The notes under the pieces: generated by a model
Told to the model about the DNA's origin: nothing
Seen by the model: only the letters and a program-made list of their open reading frames with translations
Database searches by the model: none
Translations under genes and position numbers: made by a program
Source: Candidatus Sulfomarinibacter kjeldsenii
Lineage (GTDB): Bacteria; Acidobacteriota; Thermoanaerobaculia; Thermoanaerobaculales; Sulfomarinibacteraceae
Assembly (NCBI GenBank): GCA_014764485.1
Contig: JACXWA010000085.1
Coordinates: 1 to 36,156, forward strand
DNA: 36,156 nt
Direction of reading: 5' to 3'
In this document: positions 17,358 to 25,565 of the stretch, in pieces
Numbering within the stretch: position 1 is the stretch's first letter
Layout: every line of letters begins with the position of its first letter

Positions 17358-20300
17358 ATGGTGCATAACCGCACACTCGTTGGGCTGACCCTGTTTCTTC
17401 TGTGTCTTGCGCCGGCAGTACATGCCGGTCCAATTGAGGACCGCGTCCAACGTCATATTGAGGCGGCCGTCGAGGGTGGTTTGACCCCGGTCGACTACCA
17501 TCATCTCGTCTTCGCTTTCAGCTGGCGTACGACTCTCGAAGACTGGACGCTCGCCGAGCGTGGCCTCGACCGTCTTGCCGCTGCACGGCCGATCGATCCG
17601 CTGATGGTGGATGAAATCCGTTTGATGCGCGCGGAAATCGAAATTGACCGCGGCCGCGACGCTGTCGCGCGGGAGCTCTTTCGTACCATGGGTGGGCTCA
17701 CCTCGTGGTGGTTTCACGAACCGGTGGCCCTCGAGGAGCTCACCGATTTCGATCAAGTTGCGGTACCGCCTCCGGCTGAACTGGAGTGGCGGGCGACGCC
17801 GGGCACCGATCCGTCGGGATGGGTTCGTGTGTCGGGTCTCGCCTGGCCTCCGCAACGACAGATGGCCTACCTCGCAACAACGGTGGTGAGCGATCGCGAA
17901 CAGCCGGTGGCGGTGCGGGTGGGGGTAGCGCAGGTTGCGCGAGTTTGGCTCAACGGTGTTGAGCTGGCGACCACGCCGCAGCCCCTGGACCGGGCACCCG
18001 ACCAGGCGGTCGGCGGCGGGTGGCTGCGCGAGGGAGAGAATGCAGTCGTCATTGCTGTTGCTTCTGAGGACGAGCGCTGGTGGCTTCGTGCGCGTCTCAC
18101 CCGACCTGACGGCTCGACCATTGATGGGGTCCGAGAAATTCGGCAGCCGCCCGCCGTGTATCCAGCGATCGACTCTGAGCCGCCAGAAGTCCGCGAGCTC
18201 GGTTCGGAGATCCGCGATGCACTTGCTAAGGGGACCCCTGAGGCTGCGATGGCTCTGGCGGCCTTTCTCGTCGCCCGGCATCCGGAACCGGTAGGGGGAG
18301 GTAGCGCTCGCGCAGCGTGCCGGAATGCTCGCGCCGAGATGCCGGGTGAAGCACGGCTCCTGGAATGGCTCGTCACTACCGAGCCGGGGGCATCGCGGGA
18401 CCTCCTTTCGGGGGCGCTGAAAGAAGACCCTGAGCTGCTGTGGGCCCGACTCGAGCTGGCGGCCTGGTACGGAGAACGAGGGCTGTACGAGCAGGCCCAC
18501 AGTCTGCTGGCCGAAGCGGACACCGCCGGTGCCGTCATTCGCGGCGCCATGCTCGATTTTGATGCGGCTTTATGGGGGCCATTGGTCGTGCCGAAGCTGG
18601 CCGAGTTGGGTCGTGATTATCCACTGTGCGTTCGGGTCAACATGAGTCTCGCCCAAGCGGCTATCGAATCCCGCCGTTGGGATCTCGCTGCGGAAGCCGC
18701 GATGAGGCTCACAGATGTGACGCCAGGAGCAGTCGACGTCATGGAGCTCAACGAGAGGATGGCGGAAAGCTGTGGCGATGGCGTGGCGATGAGGGAGCTT
18801 TTGTCGACGCGTCTCGAGCGTGAATCGAACGCACCACGAACCAGGGTCCGTCTTGCGCGGCTGCTTGCCGCGGATGGGGATCTCGAATCGGCACGGTCGA
18901 TTCTATCGGTAGGCCTCGAACGCTCACCGACCGATGTCGATTTGATGATGGAGCTGGCGAGTGTCGAGCACTCGGTGGCCGACGATGCGGCCGCAGCAGA
19001 GCTTGCTCGAGGTGTGCTCGAGATCCGACCCCAGGACCGCCGCGCTCAACGTCTGCTCGAGCTGCTGGGTGAGGAGAGAGAGAATCTCGACTGGCTTCGT
19101 TCCCCGGACGAGCTATGGCGGATGGCCGATGCGGCTCCGGCTGCGACGCCGGCAGTCGCAATTCTCGACCACCAACAGATCCGATTCCTGCCTTCACGCT
19201 TGACTGAGGAAAGGGTTCAGCAGGTGTTCTTGGTCACCGATGCTGCGCGAGCTGATGAACTGCGCAGCCAACACATCCCCTATGTCGCCGAAAACCAGCG
19301 CCTGCGCGTTCTGCGTTCGAGAATCCTGCGTCGCGACGGCTCCGAGGTAGGTGCCCGCCAGGGTGACACCCCCCGCCTGTCAGAGCCCGAGTTCAACCTT
19401 TACTACGACACGCGTTTGCGAATCCTTCGATTTGATGAGCTTGAAAACGGCGACCTCGTCGAGATCGCCTACGTCCTTTCCGAAACCGATGAGGCCAACG
19501 AGACCGGCCCGTACAATGGCGGGCTGATTCCCCTCGGTCGCGGGGTTCCGGTGGCGCTGATGGAGGTTGAGTTGGTGGCGCCGGGCGGGATTCTTCCGGA
19601 TTGGGAAATTGCCAACCTCGAGGGAGAACCGGTGCGCGACGAGGACCAGGAGGGCGTCGTCCGACTGCACTGGGAATGGCGTGACCTCCCAGCGATCCCA
19701 ACTGACGTACCTGCCGCCCCACAGCTCATGGTAATGCCCTACCTGATCTACTCGAACCACCCTCAGTGGGGTGATCTGGCGGATTGGTATGGACGCCACG
19801 TGGCGTCGAGAGTACGAACGTCGGAGCAGGTGGAGGAAACCGCTCATCGCCTGGTCAATGGTCTCGACGACCGACTCGAACGAATCAACCGCCTCTACCG
19901 TTTCGTAACCATCGATATTCGCTACGTCGGACTCGAGTTTGGGGAGCATCGCTATCGCCCATTTTCTGCTGATTGGGTCCTCCACCATCGCATCGGCGAC
20001 TGCAAGGACAAAGCCGCCCTTCTGGTGGCATTGCTCGACGCCATCGATGTGCCGGCACGAATGGTGATGATCCGGACCGCAGATCTTGGTCCTGTCAGTA
20101 GCGAACTCGCCGTTCTCGAAGTCTTCAACCACGCGATCGTCTACCTGCCCGAGGACGATCTGTGGCTCGACGGAACCGCAACCGGTCACGCACCCTATCC
20201 ACCACCATCGATGGATCAGGACGCATTTGTTCTGGTCGTTGACGGGTCCCTGAGTCAACCTCAGTTCTCGCCGACGGTGGGCGCCGGGAAGACGAATATA

Positions 20301-20894
20301 CGCTTCACCCTCGAACCCGGCGACGCATCCGATGTGGCGATCTCGATCGAGACTCGCGATACGGGTGAAGCAGCCGACCTTCGACGGGGACGGTTTGCCG
20401 GCAGTCGGGATCCACAACGGTTTGCGCGCTGGTTGCAGGAGCTTTTTCCCGGTGCCCAACTCACCGGTGAGCCCATGATGCAACTGGTGCCGGGCCGAGA
20501 TCCGACAATTGTTAAGCTCCAAGGCACGATTTCGAAGACTGCGCTGGCGAGCGGTGGTGGCGTCGGCACGTACCCCGGGGAGCTCGGGTGGGCAGCTCGA
20601 ATGGTGCCGGGCGGTATCCGACATGGGCCTCTGAAGATCAACGTACGACCCGACCTCGAATGGTCCCTCGAGGTCGATCTCGGACGCCCGCCAAAAACCC
20701 TGCCGGATGCGGTTGAACTGGTCACCCCGTTCGGTTCTTTGCGTATTGCAACCGCGGGTCTGAGCAGCGGCTACCGGGTCGATGGCTCTCTGCACTTTGA
20801 AGCAGGGACCTTCGATGCAGAGGAGGTTGGCGGACTGCGGGAATTTCTGGTGACGGTCGAGCGACACCTGGAGAGACGGTTGGAGGCACCATGA
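17358..20894 (+). CDS. Large secreted DUF3857 / transglutaminase-like protein
   Basis: From ATG 17358 the product has 1178 residues and a clear signal peptide (LVGLTLFLLCLAPAVHA). A beta-rich, ligand-binding-like region covers about residues 130-260. Helical TPR-like repeats cover about 290-580, a DUF3857 domain about 608-790 and a transglutaminase-like core about 830-945. The core has an intact Cys-His-Asp set: C882 in GDCKDK, H925 in FNHAIVYL, D938 in LWLDGTA. It is therefore likely an active cysteine enzyme (peptidase or transferase) in the periplasm or on the cell surface. The start is set by the signal peptide; the frame opens 48 bases earlier. Its stop overlaps the ATG of a paralogue of the same length. 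Substrate unknown. Confidence 0.85.
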   Translation: MVHNRTLVGLTLFLLCLAPAVHAGPIEDRVQRHIEAAVEGGLTPVDYHHLVFAFSWRTTLEDWTLAERGLDRLAAARPIDPLMVDEIRLMRAEIEIDRGRDAVARELFRTMGGLTSWWFHEPVALEELTDFDQVAVPPPAELEWRATPGTDPSGWVRVSGLAWPPQRQMAYLATTVVSDREQPVAVRVGVAQVARVWLNGVELATTPQPLDRAPDQAVGGGWLREGENAVVIAVASEDERWWLRARLTRPDGSTIDGVREIRQPPAVYPAIDSEPPEVRELGSEIRDALAKGTPEAAMALAAFLVARHPEPVGGGSARAACRNARAEMPGEARLLEWLVTTEPGASRDLLSGALKEDPELLWARLELAAWYGERGLYEQAHSLLAEADTAGAVIRGAMLDFDAALWGPLVVPKLAELGRDYPLCVRVNMSLAQAAIESRRWDLAAEAAMRLTDVTPGAVDVMELNERMAESCGDGVAMRELLSTRLERESNAPRTRVRLARLLAADGDLESARSILSVGLERSPTDVDLMMELASVEHSVADDAAAAELARGVLEIRPQDRRAQRLLELLGEERENLDWLRSPDELWRMADAAPAATPAVAILDHQQIRFLPSRLTEERVQQVFLVTDAARADELRSQHIPYVAENQRLRVLRSRILRRDGSEVGARQGDTPRLSEPEFNLYYDTRLRILRFDELENGDLVEIAYVLSETDEANETGPYNGGLIPLGRGVPVALMEVELVAPGGILPDWEIANLEGEPVRDEDQEGVVRLHWEWRDLPAIPTDVPAAPQLMVMPYLIYSNHPQWGDLADWYGRHVASRVRTSEQVEETAHRLVNGLDDRLERINRLYRFVTIDIRYVGLEFGEHRYRPFSADWVLHHRIGDCKDKAALLVALLDAIDVPARMVMIRTADLGPVSSELAVLEVFNHAIVYLPEDDLWLDGTATGHAPYPPPSMDQDAFVLVVDGSLSQPQFSPTVGAGKTNIRFTLEPGDASDVAISIETRDTGEAADLRRGRFAGSRDPQRFARWLQELFPGAQLTGEPMMQLVPGRDPTIVKLQGTISKTALASGGGVGTYPGELGWAARMVPGGIRHGPLKINVRPDLEWSLEVDLGRPPKTLPDAVELVTPFGSLRIATAGLSSGYRVDGSLHFEAGTFDAEEVGGLREFLVTVERHLERRLEAP

Positions 20895-23800
20895 TCAATC
20901 TATGGCGCCGCGCAGTCCTGATCGTCGTCTGTGTCGTCCCGTCGCTGGCGGTCAACGCGGGCTGGTGGGAGGTGTGGCAGGCGGGGATGGAGTTCGACCT
21001 CAACAGCGCCCGTGAGCACGCCCTGGCGACCATTGCTGCAGACCCGAACAGTGCCGACGCAGTGGCGGCCGCCTCCTGGTGGCTCGCCAATATCGAGGAC
21101 CTCCCAGAGCCGGAAGAGGTGTTGACGGCAGTTGACAACGGTCGTGATCCGGAGCTCGGGTTCATTCTCGAGCGGGTGGCGGCCCGCCTCGGCGCCCGCC
21201 CGCCTGCCGGAGCCCTGACAACAGCCGAACTGGCGGGTACTTTTGGTGTCTTCAGCGCCCTCGATCTTGACCGAAACGTAGTGCCGCCGGATTCGGAATT
21301 GCCACCTCTCGGTACCACGTGGTCCGATCCTGCAGTTCCGTTTCATTTGCTGATGCGGACCGCCGACGCATGGCATGGACCGCCCCGGGCCATGATGGCT
21401 GACGGCGTCTTTCTCGTCTCCTGGACGTTGGACGCGGCAGCTGAAATGAACGGTTGGATGGTAGTCGAGGCGAGGGGTGGCTACAACCTTGAGCTGGACG
21501 GACGTCCGGTCGATCGGCGCCGAAACTGCGGACAGGTGGATCCAGGCGCCGCGTGGTACCGCCTGCGTCTCGCTCAAGGGTTGCACCGGTTGCGGTTGGA
21601 GGTGGCATCTCCCGATGGCCCCGAGGTTCGTCTCAGCCTGCTCGATGATCAGGGACGCCCGATCAAAGGTGTGACCCGGATAGACCAGGCTGACGGAGGG
21701 TGGGCCAATTCCGAAATCACCGCCGCACTGCCGCCCGCTTCCGCCGAGCTATCACAGCGACTCGAGGCGGAAAACGCATCAGCGCCCGAGTTTCTTCTCG
21801 CTGCGCAGCTGGCCCGCGTGCGCAGCGACCCGGCAGGCGAGTACCGGTGGATTGAGCGTAGCCGAGGGGTTGACACCGAAGATCCGTGGGCGGCCCTTGC
21901 CCTGGCCCGGCATTTCATTACGACGGATGGCGGCGTGCCGGGTGCCGAGCGCGCCCGCTACATCGGTCAGCTCCTGAGGGCGGCGAGTACCATACCCGGT
22001 TCGCGCCTCTTCGAGCGGTCAGTGGCGATGCGTGAGGGGCGAGGAGAGGACGCGGAAAAGATCCTCGATCAGTTGGTGGCCGACCACCCCGACGATTCAC
22101 GTGTTTTGCGAATATGGGTTCGTGAGAGCGTAAGGAGGGGCTGGGTACGTGAGGCCGAGGAAGGGCTGGCTCAGCTGGAAGCGGACCTCCCGGGTTCTCT
22201 GGCCGTGACCGACCTCCGGCTCGAAGTTCTGGCCTCTCTTGAACGGTGGCGTGAGCGGGACTCACTGCTGCGCGCGTTGGCCGTCGCGACTCCGGTCGAG
22301 ACACGGTGGATCGGTCAGATGGCGTCGAGCTGCCTTGTCGGTGAAGCGGCTGCTGCCACTGCGAGCCTGGCCCCTGAGGTGATGGACCCGGACCTCGATG
22401 TTCAGTTGGTGACGCTCCTCCTGGAGAACGGAGATATCGGAACCGCGGGCGCTGAGCTCAAACTGGCGCGGGAGCGATGGGGAGATCTCAGGGTCTTCGA
22501 CGAGCTCGGCCTGTTGCTGGCCGGAGACAACCACGAGGCGCTGCTTGCGACGCTTGCCGGCGCCCTCGACCGGGATCCGTCAAATCTCCAACTCCTGACC
22601 TTGTCGTGGCGCAACGGCACCGAGCCGTTCTTTGCGCCCTTTGCGGTCGAATCCAGCGATTTCATCGGCAAATACCGCGATCTGGGGGAGGATGTCGATG
22701 CTGTGCTGCTTCTCGACCAGGCGGTGGAGCGGATATTCGTAGATGGATCGAGCCTTTATTACTACCACGGGCTGACCCGAGCCAACACGCCGGTGGGAGC
22801 GCGGCGAGCTTCGGTTCTGCAGCCACTGCCGGATGCCCACATTCTCAACATCAGGATCCTCAAGCCGGATGGTGGCGTCGTGGTGCCGAGTGATATTCAG
22901 CCGGGACAGGGCGGCATCACCCTTTCGGATGTCGATCCCGGTGACATTGTCGAGGAGGAGTATGTGGCCTGGGTCGGTCCGACCGGCGCATCTCGCGACG
23001 GTCACCTCCCGCCCTACATTTACCGCTTTGCCGATCCCGACCGCGCGTTCGGTCTCTCCGAGTACATCCTTCTGGTGCCACCCGAGGTTGATATTCAAGT
23101 GGACGGCAACTTCGAGGGGTTGGAGCGCAGCGAGAAGGAGTGGCAGGACCTGCGGATGCTGTATTGGCGCGCGGAGAATGTACCCCCGATGCCTACCGAG
23201 CCATTTGCTCCTCCCGCCCAGGATCTGATGCCCTGGCTCAACTACGGTTTCGGGGTCAGCTGGCAGGACGTGGGTGATGCGGTGCGGGACCGGGTACTGC
23301 CGGCTTTGAGATCATCTCCAGAGCTCCGCGAATGGACCCGGGAGGTGCTGGTCGGCGAGACGCCCGAGGAGCAGCTCGATTCCCTGGTCGAGGCGCTGGT
23401 GGAGACCGTAGAACGCGGGAACGGTGAAATATCGGTGGCAGATACCGCCGGTGAGAGCTTTGGCCGCCGCCGGGGCAACCGTCTCGGCATCGTCGCTGCC
23501 GTGCTCGTGGAGGCAGGTTGGGATGTCGACCTGATACTCACCCGACCTTGGACGGACCGCGATCAACGTCTTCAGGTGCCGACCCTCGACGCCTTTCCAG
23601 TGGCCCTCCTGCGGGTAGCTCTCGATGGGGACGAAATCTGGTTTGACAGTCGCGAGGAACGGCGCGGCGTCGGCTCGATACATGCTCTTTTCCAGGGGAG
23701 CGATGGCCTGGTTCTGCCGCTCTCGGATTCCCGTCTGCCGGTCGTACGCATCGAAACGTTGCCGACCTTTCCCAACCCGGATTTGGTTGACGAACTCGCT

Positions 23801-24427
23801 GTGCGAGCGACCGTCGCCGCAGATGGAGGAGTGAATATCGCCTTCACGATGCCGCTTCGGGGCGGCCAGGCCACCAGGCTTCTCGAAAGACTGGAGAGCG
23901 TTCCAGAGGACCAGGTTGGAATGGTCTACCGGCAGATGGCCCTCTCCATGTTTCCGGGTGCCGACACGGTCGATGGCGAGGTCGAGAAGACCGAAGATGG
24001 CGCCACCATTCGTCTCGAAATCACCGTTCCAGGTGGGTGTGACGCGGAGGACGGCGAACTCGTGTGTCGAAGCTTGATTCTCGCCAACCCGGTGGTACCG
24101 ACGCTGGCTCGTCTTCCGGAACGCACCTATCCCTTGATGTTACGGGTGCCGATAGAGCGCCGGATCCAGCTTGATCTTGTGCCCCCACCTGGGTGGGAGC
24201 CGAAAAAGAGGAAGCCGCGGCAGATGGATGCAGAGTGGGGGTCAGTCAGCGAGACCCTCGAGATGGTCGGCGCTAGCCTCCAGTCGGTCCTGCACATCTC
24301 ACTGCCCGCGCAGACCGTGCCGCCCACGGACTACCGTGTATTCGCGCGTTTCTGTCAGGCAATCGATGAGCTCACTACACGGCCCCCTCGTCTGGAGCGC
24401 ATTGAGTCCCGCCCACCCACCCAGTAA
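20891..24427 (+). CDS. Second secreted DUF3857 protein with a degenerate transglutaminase-like core
   Basis: The product is also 1178 residues and has a signal peptide (MINLWRRAVLIVVCVVPSLAVNAG). Its domain order mirrors the upstream paralogue: a beta-rich region (about 150-270), TPR-like helices (280-570), DUF3857 (about 600-780) and a transglutaminase-like core (800-925). In the core, the segment matching GDCKDKAALLVALL reads RRRGNRLGIVAAVLV, so the catalytic Cys is lost. The segment matching FNHAIVYL reads FPVALLRV, so the His is lost too; only D919 (IWFDSRE) remains. It is probably a non-enzymatic partner of the upstream protein. The four-base overlap of the genes implies coupled translation and perhaps a complex in fixed ratio. 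Confidence 0.8.
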   Translation: MINLWRRAVLIVVCVVPSLAVNAGWWEVWQAGMEFDLNSAREHALATIAADPNSADAVAAASWWLANIEDLPEPEEVLTAVDNGRDPELGFILERVAARLGARPPAGALTTAELAGTFGVFSALDLDRNVVPPDSELPPLGTTWSDPAVPFHLLMRTADAWHGPPRAMMADGVFLVSWTLDAAAEMNGWMVVEARGGYNLELDGRPVDRRRNCGQVDPGAAWYRLRLAQGLHRLRLEVASPDGPEVRLSLLDDQGRPIKGVTRIDQADGGWANSEITAALPPASAELSQRLEAENASAPEFLLAAQLARVRSDPAGEYRWIERSRGVDTEDPWAALALARHFITTDGGVPGAERARYIGQLLRAASTIPGSRLFERSVAMREGRGEDAEKILDQLVADHPDDSRVLRIWVRESVRRGWVREAEEGLAQLEADLPGSLAVTDLRLEVLASLERWRERDSLLRALAVATPVETRWIGQMASSCLVGEAAAATASLAPEVMDPDLDVQLVTLLLENGDIGTAGAELKLARERWGDLRVFDELGLLLAGDNHEALLATLAGALDRDPSNLQLLTLSWRNGTEPFFAPFAVESSDFIGKYRDLGEDVDAVLLLDQAVERIFVDGSSLYYYHGLTRANTPVGARRASVLQPLPDAHILNIRILKPDGGVVVPSDIQPGQGGITLSDVDPGDIVEEEYVAWVGPTGASRDGHLPPYIYRFADPDRAFGLSEYILLVPPEVDIQVDGNFEGLERSEKEWQDLRMLYWRAENVPPMPTEPFAPPAQDLMPWLNYGFGVSWQDVGDAVRDRVLPALRSSPELREWTREVLVGETPEEQLDSLVEALVETVERGNGEISVADTAGESFGRRRGNRLGIVAAVLVEAGWDVDLILTRPWTDRDQRLQVPTLDAFPVALLRVALDGDEIWFDSREERRGVGSIHALFQGSDGLVLPLSDSRLPVVRIETLPTFPNPDLVDELAVRATVAADGGVNIAFTMPLRGGQATRLLERLESVPEDQVGMVYRQMALSMFPGADTVDGEVEKTEDGATIRLEITVPGGCDAEDGELVCRSLILANPVVPTLARLPERTYPLMLRVPIERRIQLDLVPPPGWEPKKRKPRQMDAEWGSVSETLEMVGASLQSVLHISLPAQTVPPTDYRVFARFCQAIDELTTRPPRLERIESRPPTQ

Positions 24428-24500
24428 TCGGTGATCAGTTATCAGTGTCGGCCAGCGGACTCCCTACTGATCAATGTTCACTGATTACTGTTCACTTTTT
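24411..24500. repeat. Inverted word-array repeat, family C (ATCAGTGATCAGT words) with T-run
   Basis: The left arm starts inside the stop codon region (24423) with AGTAATCGGTGATCAGTTATCAGTG. Written in parts, it holds three ATCAGT/ATCGGT-like words. The right arm has CTGATCA, CACTGATTACTG and TTCACT, ending in five T (24496-24500). A CCCGCCCACCCACCC module precedes it within the last codons of the gene. It is terminator-like. A second family C copy is at 33370-33480. Confidence 0.75.
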
Positions 24501-24553
24501 GCGACAGAGAGATTCATGCACCTGGCGATGTTGTGGTTATACTCAGCGCCGAC

Positions 24554-25459
24554 ATGGAAATGCTCGACGGCACAGTCATCGCGATGCACGGCCCGCTGGT
24601 CCGAGTGCAAATTGGAGGCGAAACCCTGGTGGTCTCGTCTCGGCGGCGCCTCAACTGGGAGGGCGGAACGCCGTCGGCGGCCCGTCTGGTCGTCGGTGAT
24701 TCGGTCACCCTGGAGATGCAGGGCGAGGACGGCGTCATCGTCGCCGTCCATGCACGCCGAAACTACCTTCTTCGGAAGGCACCGTCGAAGAACCGCGCCC
24801 AGATTCTGGCGGCGAATGTCGACCAGGCCCTGCTTGTCTTTGCCGCCCGCGAACCGGTGCCCAAACCGGGTCTCCTGGATCGTTTCCTTGTCGCCTGCCG
24901 TCTCGCGGGCATCGACGCAGTCATCACGATCAATAAAGCCGATCAGGGGACCGAGGAGGTCGAGGAATGGCTCCCTGCCTATGCCCACCTCGATAATCGG
25001 GTGCTCCTGGTGTCTGCCCGCACCGGCTGGGGTCTCGGCGCCGTCAAACGGATGCTCGTCGATCGGACCACCCTCTTCTGTGGTCCCTCGGGCGCCGGCA
25101 AGTCGTCACTGCTCAACGCGGTCTATCCCGGGTTTCGGCTCAAGGTGGGTGAGCTCTCGGAGAGCACCGGCAAGGGAAAGCACACCACGAGCGCGGCCGA
25201 GCTCATGCCGTTGCCCTACGGGGGATTTGTGGTCGACACCCCCGGCCTCAGAGAGTTCGGCGTGTGGGAAGTCACCCGGGAAGAGCTCGCGGGTGCCTTT
25301 CCGGAAATCGCGAGCCATAGCGGTGAATGCCGTTTTCCCGATTGCAGCCACGACCACGAACCGGACTGTGCCGTCCTTGCGGCACTCGAGGCGGGCGAGA
25401 TCGCCGATCATCGATTCAAGAGCTATTTGAGGATCCTCGAAGAAGCCCTCGAGCAGTAG
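24554..25459 (+). CDS. rsgA: Ribosome small-subunit-dependent GTPase A (circularly permuted GTPase)
   Basis: The 301-residue protein has an OB-fold start (LDGTVIAMHGPLVRVQIGGE), then the permuted GTPase order typical of RsgA: G4 TINKADQ, G1 GPSGAGKSSLLNAV, G3 DTPGLREFG. A C-terminal zinc site follows (CRFPDCSHDHEPDCAV). RsgA checks and releases late 30S subunits, using GTP. ATG 24554 is chosen from the start of similarity; the frame opens at GTG 24533. TATACT lies ten bases before this ATG. It follows a terminator-like repeat and so is probably its own unit. Confidence 0.95.
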   Translation: MEMLDGTVIAMHGPLVRVQIGGETLVVSSRRRLNWEGGTPSAARLVVGDSVTLEMQGEDGVIVAVHARRNYLLRKAPSKNRAQILAANVDQALLVFAAREPVPKPGLLDRFLVACRLAGIDAVITINKADQGTEEVEEWLPAYAHLDNRVLLVSARTGWGLGAVKRMLVDRTTLFCGPSGAGKSSLLNAVYPGFRLKVGELSESTGKGKHTTSAAELMPLPYGGFVVDTPGLREFGVWEVTREELAGAFPEIASHSGECRFPDCSHDHEPDCAVLAALEAGEIADHRFKSYLRILEEALEQ

Positions 25460-25460
25460 G

Positions 25461-25565
25461 CAAACGGCTATACGGGTAGACGGCTATACGGCAGGCACAC
25501 GATCTTTACAACGCCGACGCCAAGTGCGATCGGTTCGCCGTAAAGCCGTAAAGCCGTAAAGCCGG
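25461..25565. repeat. Inverted word-array repeat, family D (ACGGCTATACGG words) between convergent genes
   Basis: The left arm holds ACGGCTATACGGG and GACGGCTATACGG. The right arm holds three tandem copies of GCCGTAAA, the complement of the TTTACGGC form. It fills the whole gap between rsgA and the convergent cyclase-like gene, touching the latter's stop codon at 25566. No CCCACCC module is evident in this copy. Confidence 0.8.

Noticed and set aside
19380-20867. A 495-codon open frame on the minus strand opposite the first DUF3857 gene
   Set aside because: The plus strand has a signal peptide, a known domain order and a catalytic triad. The antisense frame has no recognisable motif and is a by-product of high GC. 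The same applies to long antisense frames at 2996-4270, 17109-18500 and 11490-12170.
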